From the NCBI RefSeq assembly GCF_013778505.1, contig NZ_JAAOWU010000003.1, forward strand, positions 434,001 to 498,000: DNA of 64,000 nt. The letters are read 5' to 3'. This DNA is from Pseudomonas sivasensis (GTDB lineage: Bacteria > Pseudomonadota > Gammaproteobacteria > Pseudomonadales > Pseudomonadaceae). The position numbers and the translations under genes were made by a program. Below, in pieces: positions 7,920 to 19,177 of the stretch; the stretch's first letter is position 1; every line of letters starts with the position of its first letter. Under the pieces are notes generated by a model. That model was given only the letters and a program-made list of their open reading frames with translations. It made no database searches and had not been told where the DNA came from.

Positions 7920-8669
7920 TTAAAAATCGTCGTCCTTGTCGAAGCGCCGCGCTTCTCGCTGCAGTTGATACACAAAACGTTCGACTTGGCGCTGCACCAG
8001 GCCACTCATATTGTGGAAGCGCACGCCGGCAAAGGTGGTGTTTATCTTCTCTTCGAAGTGCAGGTAACGCAGCTCGACCGAAGTGGTCATGCTGCCAAAC
8101 GGCAGGGCGGCGATAAAGCGGTCGTAGACCTGGCCCAGTTGCAAGCGTTCGGAGATGTCGCCTTCAAAGCGCAGTTTGCAGCCGGTGGCGGAGATATCGA
8201 GCAATTTGCCGTTGACCGGCGCCTTGAGTTTTTCGCCGCCGAGCTCGATGTTCACCAGTTGTGCCAGCTTCAGCGCGGCGCGAAATGCATTGCGGCGCTG
8301 ATGGTAGACCACCTCGTCCGGCAGGCTGCCGGTGTAGATACGGTGGCCATCTTTTTCGCTGATTTTGAGGTTGCCGGTGCTTTCCCAGGCGACGCGCACG
8401 CCGTCGTGGAAGCCTTCGATACGGAAGGGTTCGCCGTTTTCGAGGTGGCGTTCGCCATCACGGGGGATCATTTCGTCCAGCGCCAGCGTGCTGCTGTCAC
8501 GGTTAACGTCCACCAGATAGCTCTGGAAGCGCTGGCTGCGCTCATGGAAGGTGATGATCAGCGGGTCATGGCTGTCTTGCAGCATCCGCAAGGTGCCTGC
8601 GATTTCCAGAGGCGTGGTGAGCACCTTGGGTGGCTGCGGCGCATCTTCCGCATTAAGGGCGTTGAACAC
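7920..8669 (-). CDS. ycgR: Flagellar brake protein YcgR/FlgZ (PilZ domain)
   Basis: This c-di-GMP effector binds the flagellar motor and reduces motility when c-di-GMP is high; the Pseudomonas form is called FlgZ. The N-terminal YcgR domain spans about residues 10-115. The PilZ domain follows, with the c-di-GMP-binding RRNAFR at about 120-127 and DISATG at about 155-160. The start is a GTG at 8669 ([12 protein letters not shown]), with GGAAG upstream; this gives 249 residues, normal for the family, whereas the longer open frame to 8753 begins in non-coding-looking sequence. It is the last gene of the flgM-flgN-ycgR run and should share the FliA promoter in front of flgM. Confidence 0.9.
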   Translation of the reverse strand: MFNALNAEDAPQPPKVLTTPLEIAGTLRMLQDSHDPLIITFHERSQRFQSYLVDVNRDSSTLALDEMIPRDGERHLENGEPFRIEGFHDGVRVAWESTGNLKISEKDGHRIYTGSLPDEVVYHQRRNAFRAALKLAQLVNIELGGEKLKAPVNGKLLDISATGCKLRFEGDISERLQLGQVYDRFIAALPFGSMTTSVELRYLHFEEKINTTFAGVRFHNMSGLVQRQVERFVYQLQREARRFDKDDDF

Positions 8670-8765
8670 GGTTCTTCCATCTCCAGACAAAATACGACTA
8701 CACGCAAGAACCGGCATTTTGCCAGCATGTGGCGCGCCTTGGATAGGGCGCACAGTAAACTGGCG

Positions 8766-9236
8766 TCAGGCTTGGCTGCGGGTGCTTGGCTTGACCAGGC
8801 GCGAGGTTGATCCCTGGGCGTTATACAGTGCCGGCGGCTCTCCGCCGTGGAGTATGCGCAACTGGTTGGCGGTCGTGGCTTGCTGAAGCTGGATCGACTG
8901 ACCGTTAAGCAGGTTGGCTTCCTGGCACTGGGCGAGCAATTGGTTGAGTTCTTTGCTCTGGCTTAGGAGCTGATCGCCGACCGAGGAGTGGCTGGCCAGC
9001 TGCGCCAAGCCGTCGTGGTCTGCCGGCAGGCCAAGGCTGATCAGGATCTGGCTGCGTTTTTTGCCGTGCTGTTCCAAGAGAACAATCAGCGACTGTTTGC
9101 GGGCCAGAATTTCTTCCAGCAACGGCATATCCCGGCCGTAAAGGGCCAGTGATTCCTCTCTTAGCAGCTCCAGCAATTGTTGCGTCGGCGCTAGATCATC
9201 AATGATCAGTTGCAGCAAATGTTCGTCGTGATGCAT
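8766..9236 (-). CDS. flgN: Flagellar export chaperone FlgN
   Basis: FlgN escorts the hook-filament junction proteins FlgK and FlgL to the export gate. The protein of 156 residues is almost entirely alpha-helical with long amphipathic helices (residues 5-110, e.g. LLELLREESLALYGRD and ILARKQSLIVLLEQHGKKR) and a short polar C-terminal tail, as in the family. It lies 48 bases downstream of flgM in the same direction, the standard flgMN arrangement, and is followed by ycgR. Confidence 0.9.
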   Translation of the reverse strand: MHHDEHLLQLIIDDLAPTQQLLELLREESLALYGRDMPLLEEILARKQSLIVLLEQHGKKRSQILISLGLPADHDGLAQLASHSSVGDQLLSQSKELNQLLAQCQEANLLNGQSIQLQQATTANQLRILHGGEPPALYNAQGSTSRLVKPSTRSQA

Positions 9237-9284
9237 GGCTGGCCTTGGGTTTTAAGCGTCCAAAAGCCCTGCGCAGGCCTTTGC

Positions 9285-9602
9285 CTAGCGCTCGGCTTCG
9301 AAATTAAGCAGCTTGCTGGCTACACGGTTGCTGTCGACTTTATAGCTGCCATCGGCGATTGCCTGTTTCAATTCGGCCACACGGGCTTTATTGACCACGG
9401 GTTGATCGCGCAGCGAGTCAGTGACCTTCTGCAACTGTTGAGCCTCATTGCTCAGGTGTACGGATTCCCCGCTCTGGCTGGCCTGTTCTGCCTTGACGGG
9501 CAGCGCCGGGGCCTTGGTTTCTACGCTGTCCTTGGTGCTGGTGGTGCGCGTAGTGCCTGACGTCGTCGGGGCGTTATTCAAACGGCTGAAATCGATGACC
9601 AT
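9285..9602 (-). CDS. flgM: Anti-sigma-28 factor FlgM
   Basis: FlgM holds FliA inactive until the hook is finished and is then exported. The 105-residue product begins [10 protein letters not shown], has a Thr/Ser-rich flexible N-terminal half, and carries the FliA-binding helices in the C-terminal half (residues 50-100: [39 protein letters not shown]), as in the family. I chose the ATG at 9602 because the longer open frame to 9680 runs through the FliA promoter. The upstream sigma-28 promoter means the gene is controlled by the factor it inhibits, which is the usual feedback. Confidence 0.93.
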   Translation of the reverse strand: MVIDFSRLNNAPTTSGTTRTTSTKDSVETKAPALPVKAEQASQSGESVHLSNEAQQLQKVTDSLRDQPVVNKARVAELKQAIADGSYKVDSNRVASKLLNFEAER

Positions 9603-9639
9603 GATAAAAAAACCTCTGGGTATTTGGACGCTTGCCATG

Positions 9640-9666
9640 TTTTCGGCCATACCCGGACAAACTTTA
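9640..9666 (-). promoter_or_regulatory. FliA (sigma-28) promoter of flgMN-ycgR
   Basis: On the minus strand TAAAGTTT, eleven bases, then GCCGAAAA match the sigma-28 consensus (TAAAGTTT-N11-GCCGATAA) at all but one position. It lies 38 bases upstream of the flgM start codon. Confidence 0.85.
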
Positions 9667-9743
9667 GGCGCGAATGACAATAAATCTCCGCACGGGACTT
9701 CTCGTGCACAGTGTAGGAAAACCCAGCGTCCTGTACCAGTAAT

Positions 9744-10508
9744 CTATAAAGCGACCTCGACTTGCCCTGGGGCTGTCACCCGCGCCTTGATCACGCGGTT
9801 GGAGTTGAGGTTCTTGACTCGAATCTGTTCGCTCATACCGCCGTTGGACAGTGCTTCGCCAGGCATTTTCACATTCAATCCTCCGCTGCTCGCGGAAATC
9901 ACCACCTGATCGCCCTTGCGAATGACCTCGGCCTGTTCCAGATGCACCAGCGTAATCACCTGATCGGTGACCACTGGTCGGGTCAATTTCTGCCCGATGG
10001 CCTGGTCCACTGATGTGAGATAGCCCTGGTTGATCAGGCTGATGTCGCGTTCACGCAGCACAACGTCTTCAAAACCAATGATGCCGGTGCGTTTCAGCGG
10101 TCGGGCCACCACCACTACATCGCGGAATAGCTTGACCTGTGCCGGCACAAACACCGTCCAGGGCGAGGCGCCATCGCAGCGCACCCGCACCGTCACGCGG
10201 CCGATAGGCTGGGCAGGGCTTTCCAGGGTCGCTGTCAATTCCTTGTCGCACATAGGCATGCGCAGGCGCGGGTCCAACTGGTTGACCTGGATTTCATAAC
10301 GCCCCGGTGTCTGGGTGGTCGCCAGATAATCTTCTACAGTGAACTCAAGAAAGCCCTGAGTGACGCCGATAAGTAGATCAGGCAAGGTGACGTTATCTGC
10401 GCGGGCCGTGGCGCCGAGGCAGAAAGCAAGCAATGCCACCGAGGCGCAGAGCAATCTGCGGTACTGTGGGAATCGAAGGCGTCGGGAAACTGTCGTTTTA
10501 ATATCCAT
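9744..10508 (-). CDS. flgA: Flagellar P-ring assembly chaperone FlgA
   Basis: FlgA is a periplasmic protein that assists FlgI polymerisation into the P ring. The protein of 254 residues has an N-terminal signal peptide (basic start, hydrophobic LLCASVALLAFCLG, cleavage near ATARA-D) and a SAF-type domain in the second half (residues about 125-190, including RPLKRTGIIGFEDVVLRERDI) followed by the ChapFlgA region. I use the ATG at 10508; it has no obvious Shine-Dalgarno sequence and lies very close to the predicted transcription start, so the true start could be a little downstream. It is divergent from cheV and precedes flgM by about 140 bases. Confidence 0.9.
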   Translation of the reverse strand: MDIKTTVSRRLRFPQYRRLLCASVALLAFCLGATARADNVTLPDLLIGVTQGFLEFTVEDYLATTQTPGRYEIQVNQLDPRLRMPMCDKELTATLESPAQPIGRVTVRVRCDGASPWTVFVPAQVKLFRDVVVVARPLKRTGIIGFEDVVLRERDISLINQGYLTSVDQAIGQKLTRPVVTDQVITLVHLEQAEVIRKGDQVVISASSGGLNVKMPGEALSNGGMSEQIRVKNLNSNRVIKARVTAPGQVEVAL

Positions 10509-10519
10509 GGCCAATAAAT

Positions 10520-10535
10520 AGCAAAGCTCGTGCCG
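10520..10535 (-). promoter_or_regulatory. RpoN (sigma-54) promoter of flgA
   Basis: The minus strand reads CGGCACG-N4-TTGCT, with GG and GC at the -24 and -12 positions. Transcription would start about twelve bases beyond the -12 GC, near 10510, almost at the annotated ATG. RpoN control through FleQ is known for early flagellar genes in Pseudomonas. Confidence 0.7.
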
Positions 10536-10588
10536 TTTAGTGTTGGGTGCGCGTCGCACCTTCAAGGTTTTAGCGTAGGAGTCTGGGC

Positions 10589-11521
10589 ATGGCAGGAGTA
10601 ATGGATTCAGTAAACCAGCGCACACAGCTGGTAGGGCAGAATCGCCTGGAGTTGTTGCTTTTTCGCCTGGATGGCAAACAGCTGTACGGCATCAATGTGT
10701 TCAAGGTGCGGGAAGTGCTGCAATGTCCCAAGCTGACGATCATGCCCAAGTCCAGCCCTGTGGTGTGTGGCGTAGCCAACATCCGTGGCGCGACCATCCC
10801 GATTCTTGACCTGGCCCTGGCCACCGGTTCGGCTGGCCTGCAGGACCGCGAGAGCCCGTTCGTAATCATCACCGAGTACAACACCAAGACCCAGGGCTTC
10901 CTGGTGCGCTCGGTGGAGCGCATCGTCAACATGAACTGGGAAGAGATTCATCCGCCGCCCAAGGGCACTGGCCGCGACCACTACCTCACGGCGGTGACGC
11001 GGGTCGACAACCAGTTGGTGGAAATCATCGACGTGGAGAAGATCCTCGCCGAAGTTGCGCCGACCTCGGAATCGATTTCCGTGGGCGTGGTGGATGCCGA
11101 AACGGCGCATAAGGCGGTCTCGCTACGTGTGCTCACGGTGGATGACTCCTCGGTGGCACGCAAGCAGGTGACCCGTTGCCTGCAAACCGTCGGCGTGGAA
11201 GTGGTGGCGCTTAATGATGGTCGCCAGGCGCTGGATTACCTGCGCAAGCTGGTGGATGAAGGCAAGAAACCGGAAGAAGAATTCTTGATGATGATCTCCG
11301 ACATCGAGATGCCGGAAATGGACGGCTACACCCTCACGGCTGAGATACGCAGCGATCCACGCATGCAAAAATTGCATATCATCCTGCATACTTCGTTGTC
11401 GGGCGTATTCAATCAGGCGATGGTCAAGAAGGTCGGTGCCGATGACTTCCTGGCCAAATTCCGTCCTGATGACCTGGCATCCCGGGTAGTCGACCGGATC
11501 AAGGCAGCAGATCACAGCTAA
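10589..11521 (+). CDS. cheV: Chemotaxis coupling protein CheV
   Basis: CheV links receptors to the kinase CheA like CheW and carries a receiver domain that is phosphorylated in adaptation. The 310-residue protein has a CheW-like domain at residues 15-160 (LELLLFRLDGKQLYGINVFKVREV) and a REC domain at about 180-305 with conserved acidic residues in VDDSS, the phospho-acceptor Asp in ISDIEMPEMDG, and a conserved Lys near VGADDFLAKF. AGGAG stands eight bases before the ATG. cheR follows after 44 bases, a pairing conserved next to flgA in Pseudomonas. Confidence 0.95.
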   Translation: MAGVMDSVNQRTQLVGQNRLELLLFRLDGKQLYGINVFKVREVLQCPKLTIMPKSSPVVCGVANIRGATIPILDLALATGSAGLQDRESPFVIITEYNTKTQGFLVRSVERIVNMNWEEIHPPPKGTGRDHYLTAVTRVDNQLVEIIDVEKILAEVAPTSESISVGVVDAETAHKAVSLRVLTVDDSSVARKQVTRCLQTVGVEVVALNDGRQALDYLRKLVDEGKKPEEEFLMMISDIEMPEMDGYTLTAEIRSDPRMQKLHIILHTSLSGVFNQAMVKKVGADDFLAKFRPDDLASRVVDRIKAADHS

Positions 11522-11565
11522 GGGCTTGTTGCCCTGGCGGTCTTACGATTTTAGAGGCGGTATCA

Positions 11566-12393
11566 GTGTCTACGGGTAATTTGGATTTTGAACAGTTCCG
11601 GGTCTTCCTGGAAAAAGCCTGTGGCATATTGCTCGGTGAAAACAAGCAATACCTGGTATCCAGCCGTCTTAACAAACTGATGGAGCAGCAGGGCATCAAG
11701 TCCCTGGGCGAGTTGGTTCAACGGATCCAGGGGCAGCCGCGCAGTGGTCTCAAAGAAATGGTGGTCGATGCCATGACCACCAACGAAACCCTTTGGTTTC
11801 GTGATACCTACCCCTTTGAAGTGCTCAAGAGCAAAGTGCTGCCGGAGGCTATCAAGGCCAGCCCGGGCCAGCGTCTGCGTATCTGGTCGGCAGCCTGCTC
11901 CTCGGGGCAGGAACCGTACTCTATCTCGATGTCCATTGATGAGTTCGAACGGACAAACATGGGTCAGTTGAAGGCCGGGGCACAAATTGTTGCCACTGAC
12001 CTGTCCGGCACCATGCTCACTAATTGCAAGACCGGCGAGTACGACAGCCTGGCTCTGGGACGTGGGTTGTCCCAGGAACGCCTGCAACGTTACTTCGACC
12101 CGAAAGGGGCGGGGCGTTGGGCGATCAAGGCGCCAATCAAGAGCCGCGTTGAGTTCCGCTCGTTCAACCTGCTTGATAGCTACGCCAGCCTTGGCAAGTT
12201 CGACATGGTGTTTTGCCGCAACGTGCTGATCTACTTTTCGGCCGAAGTGAAGAAAGACATCCTCTTGCGCATCCACGGCACCCTCAAGCGTGGCGGTTAC
12301 TTGTTCCTCGGTGCTTCCGAGGCGCTCAATGGCCTGCCGGATCATTTCCAGATGGTGCAGTGCAGCCCTGGGATCATCTACCAGGCCAAGTAA
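11566..12393 (+). CDS. cheR: Chemotaxis protein methyltransferase CheR
   Basis: CheR methylates glutamates on chemoreceptors with S-adenosylmethionine. The 275-residue protein has the all-alpha N-terminal domain (residues 1-75) and the Rossmann-like methyltransferase domain, with the SAM-binding stretch LRIWSAACSSGQEPYS at about 101-116 and the DMVFCRNVLIYF motif at about 210-221. The C-terminus ends in GIIYQAK and lacks TPR or receptor-tethering extensions. It forms an operon with cheV, and a REP doublet and T-run follow it and may end the transcript. Confidence 0.95.
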   Translation: MSTGNLDFEQFRVFLEKACGILLGENKQYLVSSRLNKLMEQQGIKSLGELVQRIQGQPRSGLKEMVVDAMTTNETLWFRDTYPFEVLKSKVLPEAIKASPGQRLRIWSAACSSGQEPYSISMSIDEFERTNMGQLKAGAQIVATDLSGTMLTNCKTGEYDSLALGRGLSQERLQRYFDPKGAGRWAIKAPIKSRVEFRSFNLLDSYASLGKFDMVFCRNVLIYFSAEVKKDILLRIHGTLKRGGYLFLGASEALNGLPDHFQMVQCSPGIIYQAK

Positions 12394-12414
12394 TAAAGCG
12401 TACGCGGTCAAGAA

Positions 12415-12503
12415 TGTGGGAGGGGGCTTGCCCCCGATAACGGTGGTTCAGTTGATGCATCTATCACTGATACACCGCTATCGGGGGCAAGCCCCCTCCC
12501 ACA
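12415..12503. repeat. REP doublet (REPIN-like), also hairpin after cheR
   Basis: Two inverted copies of the fluorescens-type REP unit (TGTGGGAGGGGGCTTGCCCC and its complement) flank a 39-base spacer. The outer arms are a near-perfect 26-bp inverted repeat and the right arm is followed by seven T, so the unit may also act as a terminator. The rest of the 12394-12705 gap holds the flgB promoter. Confidence 0.85.
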
Positions 12504-12645
12504 TTTTTTTTGTGCGGCAATCCTCAGGATAGCGGCAAGCCGGATTGCCGCTTTACTGGCGCTACGCGGAGACCCGTTGCCGCTTTTCTGGCATTGCCGC
12601 CGGCAATATCCCCGTAAACCCTTGATTCATGGGCTTTTCAGAAAC

Positions 12646-12661
12646 TGGCATGCGCTTTGCT
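12646..12661 (+). promoter_or_regulatory. RpoN promoter of flgBCDE
   Basis: TGGCATG-N4-TTGCT matches the sigma-54 consensus at the -24 GG and -12 GC elements. The predicted transcription start is near 12673, giving a leader of about 33 bases before flgB. Confidence 0.85.
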
Positions 12662-12705
12662 ATAACCCAGTTAACGAACAGCAGGTCAGCCTAAAGGTTT
12701 CCGCC

Positions 12706-13113
12706 ATGAGCATCAGCTTCGATAAAGCGCTCGGTATCCACGAAAAAGCCCTGGGCTTCCGCGCCCAGCGTGCTGAAGTCCTGGCCAACAACATTGCCAA
12801 CGCCGATACCCCGAACTACAAGGCTCGGGACCTGGACTTCTCCGCCGTGCTTGCCGCACAGCAGGACAAGACCAAGAACGGCACCTTCGCCTTGAACATG
12901 ACCAACAACCGTCATATCGAAGCACAAGGTCTGAGCAGTGGTGACGAGTCGCTGCTGTATCGCACGCCGATGCAGCCGTCGATCGACCAGAACACCGTCG
13001 ACGCCCAGCTGGAGCAATCGGCCTACGCCGAGAACTCGGTGAACTTCCAAGCCAGCTTTACGCTGCTCAACAGCAAATTCAAAGGGCTGATGTCGGCCCT
13101 TCGTGGAGAGTAA
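12706..13113 (+). CDS. flgB: Flagellar proximal rod protein FlgB
   Basis: FlgB is a subunit of the rod that crosses the periplasm. The 135-residue product has the conserved N-terminal rod motif (residues about 20-40, VLANNIANADTPNYKARDLDF) and a C-terminal helix with SFTLLNSKFKGLMSAL. The frame is open further upstream, but the RpoN promoter lies at 12646-12661 and AAAGG precedes the ATG at 12706, so the start is placed here. First gene of flgBCDE; flgC begins three bases after its stop. Confidence 0.95.
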   Translation: MSISFDKALGIHEKALGFRAQRAEVLANNIANADTPNYKARDLDFSAVLAAQQDKTKNGTFALNMTNNRHIEAQGLSSGDESLLYRTPMQPSIDQNTVDAQLEQSAYAENSVNFQASFTLLNSKFKGLMSALRGE

Positions 13114-13116
13114 GCC

Positions 13117-13560
13117 ATGTCCCTGTCCAGTGTTTTCAATATTGCCGGTAGTGGCATGAGCGCCCAGACCACGCGTCTCAACACCGTCGCCAGTAACATC
13201 GCCAACGCCGAGACTGTGTCTTCGAGCATTGACCAGACCTACCGTGCGCGTCACCCGGTCTTCGCCACCATGTTCCAGGGCGGCCAGAACGGCGGCAGCG
13301 ATTCGTTGTTTCAGGAGCAGGGCGCAGCAGGCTCTGGCGTGCAGGTGCTCGGCGTGGTCGAAGACCAGAGCAACCTCGAAGCCCGCTACGAGCCGAACCA
13401 CCCGGCTGCGAACGAAAAAGGCTACGTGTACTACCCGAACGTCAACGTGGTCGAGGAAATGGCCGACATGATTTCCGCCAGCCGCTCGTTCCAGACCAAT
13501 GCGGAAATGATGAACACCGCCAAAACCATGATGCAGAAGGTCCTGACCCTGGGTCAGTGA
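13117..13560 (+). CDS. flgC: Flagellar proximal rod protein FlgC
   Basis: A rod subunit of 147 residues. It shows the shared axial-protein N-terminus (SGMSAQTTRLNTVASNIANAE, residues 9-29) and the conserved C-terminal rod helix (VNVVEEMADMISASRSFQTN, about 110-130) that packs in the coiled core of the rod. It is three bases downstream of flgB and 16 bases before flgD, and is co-transcribed with them. Confidence 0.95.
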   Translation: MSLSSVFNIAGSGMSAQTTRLNTVASNIANAETVSSSIDQTYRARHPVFATMFQGGQNGGSDSLFQEQGAAGSGVQVLGVVEDQSNLEARYEPNHPAANEKGYVYYPNVNVVEEMADMISASRSFQTNAEMMNTAKTMMQKVLTLGQ

Positions 13561-13576
13561 TAAGGGGCGCCAAATA

Positions 13577-14296
13577 ATGGCCATCGTTGATACGTCTACT
13601 AATTCGGCAGTCCAAGACCTTTTCAATTCCAAGGTCAGCACTGCAACAAACAATGTCGCGAGTACGGCTGCTGCTGCTACCGGCAATCAGTCGTTGGGTA
13701 AAGATGCATTCCTGCAGCTGCTCGTCACCCAGCTGAAAAACCAGGACCCGCTGTCGCCTCAGGACAACGGTGCATTTGTGGCCCAACTGGCCCAGTTCAG
13801 CAGCCTGGAAGGCATCAACACCCTCAACGACTCGGTGAATGCAATCTCCAGCAACTTCAGCTCCTCCCAGGCGCTGCAGGCTTCGTCGCTGGTTGGGCGT
13901 TCGATCATCACCCAGACCGACAAGGCCCTGGTGGATACGAGCAAGAGCATGAACGGTTCGGTAGCTGTGACTGCAGCCACCGGCAACGTCGCCATCAAGA
14001 TCACAGACAAAGATGGCAACTTGGTGCGCACCATTGATATGGGTGCCCAGAGCGCAGGCACCGCGAGCTTCATCTGGGATGGCAAGAACGATGCGGGTGA
14101 GGTGGCTCCAGCGGGCACCTACACCTTCGCGGCCACGACCAAGAATGACGCGGGCGATTCAGTGGCCCTGGCCACTTCGTTGCCGGCAACGGTGACCAGC
14201 GTGACTTTGAGCAAGACCGGTGGCGAGATGCTGCTGAACCTTGCGGGTGGCATGGGCAGCGTCAAGCTGTCGCAAATTCAGACTATCGGTACATAG
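13577..14296 (+). CDS. flgD: Flagellar hook cap protein FlgD
   Basis: FlgD caps the growing hook and directs FlgE assembly; it is then discarded. The 239-residue protein has a flexible Thr/Ala-rich start and the conserved export/cap motif LGKDAFLQLLVTQLKNQDPL at about residues 38-57. A FLGD tudor-like domain and an FlgD Ig-like domain follow (VRTIDMGAQSAGTASFIWDGKNDAGE, about 150-175, is typical of the latter). GGGGCG lies upstream of the ATG. It sits between flgC and flgE. Confidence 0.95.
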   Translation: MAIVDTSTNSAVQDLFNSKVSTATNNVASTAAAATGNQSLGKDAFLQLLVTQLKNQDPLSPQDNGAFVAQLAQFSSLEGINTLNDSVNAISSNFSSSQALQASSLVGRSIITQTDKALVDTSKSMNGSVAVTAATGNVAIKITDKDGNLVRTIDMGAQSAGTASFIWDGKNDAGEVAPAGTYTFAATTKNDAGDSVALATSLPATVTSVTLSKTGGEMLLNLAGGMGSVKLSQIQTIGT

Positions 14297-14327
14297 AGCC
14301 GGCTAACTACGGCAGAGGGAGAGAAAC

Positions 14328-15632
14328 ATGTCTTTTAATATCGGCCTTAGCGGCCTCTATGCGGCCAACAAACAATTGGACGTGACTGGCAACAACATCG
14401 CCAACGTCGCGACCACTGGCTTCAAGTCGTCCCGTGCGGAATTCGCCGACATCTACGCCGCGTCCAAATTGGGCACCGGCCAGAACAGCATCGGCAATGG
14501 TGTGAACCTGGCGGCGGTGTCCCAGCAGTTCACCCAAGGTGACGTCAACAACAGCGGCGGCGTGCTGGACATGGCGATCCAGGGCGGTGGCTTCTTCGTG
14601 CAGAAGGGCAGCGACGGTTCGCTGGAATACACCCGTAGTGGTGCGTTCCGTGCCGACAAAGACGGCTATATCACCAACAACACCGGCACTTCGCGCCTGC
14701 AAGGCTACGCAGCGGATGAAGACGGCAAGATCATCAAGGGTGGCTTGACCGACCTGCAACTGAACTTGTCTTATCTGCCGCCGAAGGCGTCCACCAAAGT
14801 GGATTCCACCAGTAACCTGAACTCGTCGGAGCCGGTGATCAATCAGACCGACAAGCCGTTCAACCCAAGCGACACCACCACCTTTACCACTCAGTACAGC
14901 ACCACCTTGTACGACTCCCAAGGCAACTCGCACGCCATGGTGCAGTACATGGTGAAAACCGACGCCAACGAGTGGAATGCCTACACGTTGATCGATGGTC
15001 GTAACCTGGATGGTTCCAAGCCGACAACGACCGGCACCACTGCACCTGTGCCATCGACCATCACTTTTGATGGTGCCGGTAAGCTTAAAGATGTTGTTAC
15101 CGGTGGCGTGAGCAGCAAGACATTGACGCTCACTGGCTGGGTCCCAGGATCGGTGACCGATGGCAATTGGACGCCAAACGAAGCGACCGCCGGGCCAATT
15201 GCCGTGAATATGGGCAATATCACCCAGTACAACTCTGCCAGCTACCGCAACCCACCGACTACCGACGGCTACGCCACCGGCCAGATCACCGGCCTGAAAA
15301 TCGACGGCAACGGCGTCATGTTCGCCACGTTCAGCAACCAGCAGAGCAAGGCCATTGGCCAGATCTCCCTGGCCAGCTTCAACAACGAACAGGGCCTGCA
15401 GCCTGCGGGTAGTACCGCTTGGAGAGAGACCTTCTCCTCGGGCCAGCCGGGTTACGACACCCCGCAATCCGGGACCCTGGGTTCGATTGTGGCCAACTCC
15501 CTGGAGAACTCCAACGTCAACCTGACCAACGAGCTGGTAGACCTGATCAAGGCCCAGAGCAACTATCAGGCGAACGCCAAGACCATCTCCACGCAGAGCA
15601 CCATCATGCAGACCATCATTCAGATGACCTGA
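14328..15632 (+). CDS. flgE: Flagellar hook protein FlgE
   Basis: FlgE polymerises into the universal joint between rod and filament. The 434-residue protein has the conserved N-terminal SFNIGLSGLYAANKQLDVTG and ANVATTGFKSSRAEFAD segments, variable surface domains in the middle, and the C-terminal helix ENSNVNLTNELVDLIKAQSNYQANAKTI. The N-terminal and C-terminal ends form the D0 coiled coil. GAGGGAGAG precedes the ATG. A terminator follows, and the distal rod/ring genes flgF-L do not appear after it in this window. Confidence 0.95.
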   Translation: MSFNIGLSGLYAANKQLDVTGNNIANVATTGFKSSRAEFADIYAASKLGTGQNSIGNGVNLAAVSQQFTQGDVNNSGGVLDMAIQGGGFFVQKGSDGSLEYTRSGAFRADKDGYITNNTGTSRLQGYAADEDGKIIKGGLTDLQLNLSYLPPKASTKVDSTSNLNSSEPVINQTDKPFNPSDTTTFTTQYSTTLYDSQGNSHAMVQYMVKTDANEWNAYTLIDGRNLDGSKPTTTGTTAPVPSTITFDGAGKLKDVVTGGVSSKTLTLTGWVPGSVTDGNWTPNEATAGPIAVNMGNITQYNSASYRNPPTTDGYATGQITGLKIDGNGVMFATFSNQQSKAIGQISLASFNNEQGLQPAGSTAWRETFSSGQPGYDTPQSGTLGSIVANSLENSNVNLTNELVDLIKAQSNYQANAKTISTQSTIMQTIIQMT

Positions 15633-15651
15633 TGCGGTAATGCTCCACAAG

Positions 15652-15677
15652 AAGCCCCTCGTGAGAGGGGCTTTTTT
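15652..15677 (+). terminator. Terminator after flgE
   Basis: AAGCCCCTC and GAGGGGCTT pair around a GTGA loop and are followed by T residues, ending the flgBCDE transcript. Confidence 0.85.
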
Positions 15678-15744
15678 GTGGATGTAAGAAAAGTGTGTTT
15701 GAAACGGTCCCCACGGGTGAGAGCGATCAAACCGCAGGCAAAAG

Positions 15745-15779
15745 AAAACCCCCGACCAGCCCAGAGGGTTGATCGGGAG
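15745..15779 (-). terminator. Terminator after nrdA
   Basis: On the minus strand CCCGATCAACCC and GGGCTGGTCGGG form a 12-bp stem with two G-U pairs, followed by GGTTTTCTTTT. It is 38 bases beyond the nrdA stop. Confidence 0.65.
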
Positions 15780-15816
15780 TTTCGAGTAAGCGCTATTAGG
15801 CGCTTACCTGCTTAGC

Positions 15817-18711
<2,895 letters not shown>

Positions 18712-19080
18712 GGGGGGTTGTCTCCACATTCTATATTTATTTGGGCACCATCACGGTGCCCACCGTTCCGTCCTGAAGCACTTACAGCAGGCGTTGGCCT
18801 GGCATAACAACTTCGGGACAGGAGGAAGGGGGGCTGTTCGCGCCGCTTCCATGCCGAAGTCTTCGGTTCGGGGCTTTAATGCCCTTGGCCGTATTCCTGG
18901 TGGGTGACAGTTGCCAGGTTCAAGCACTGCAACACCCGTACCGTTTTCTGCTATTGGAGCTTGAAAACGGCTGCCATCCGCTTGAGCGGTTTGGGCTTTC
19001 AAAAAATGCTTGGGTTCGACCAAACAGGAGCAAGAAAGGGCTTGAGTTTCTTGTCTGACTTGTGTTGGGTCTTTTCGCTC

Positions 19081-19107
19081 AAAACCCTACATGTAGGGTT
19101 TTTTTAG
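19081..19107. terminator. Palindromic terminator-like hairpin in the nrdA upstream region
   Basis: AAAACCCTAC-ATGTAGGGTT is a fully self-complementary hairpin flanked by A-run and T-run, so it could stop transcripts in either direction. No protein-coding gene ends here. Confidence 0.5.
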
Positions 19108-19156
19108 CGCCGAGGTACAAGATAATGCGTTTTGGGGGGCTTAGCAACGCACGACC

Positions 19157-19177
19157 TGTGGATAACGCTGTGGGTAA
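19157..19177 (-). promoter_or_regulatory. Two DnaA boxes upstream of nrdA
   Basis: TGTGGATAA (complement TTATCCACA, the perfect DnaA box) at 19157-19165 is followed at 19169-19177 by TGTGGGTAA, which differs by one base. DnaA is known to regulate nrdAB in E. coli; the sites here lie about 450 bases upstream of nrdA and 250 upstream of the response regulator gene. Confidence 0.55.

Noticed and set aside
18724..18740. NrdR box upstream of nrdA
   Set aside because: The AT-rich patch shares only part of the consensus and no second box at the usual spacing is seen.
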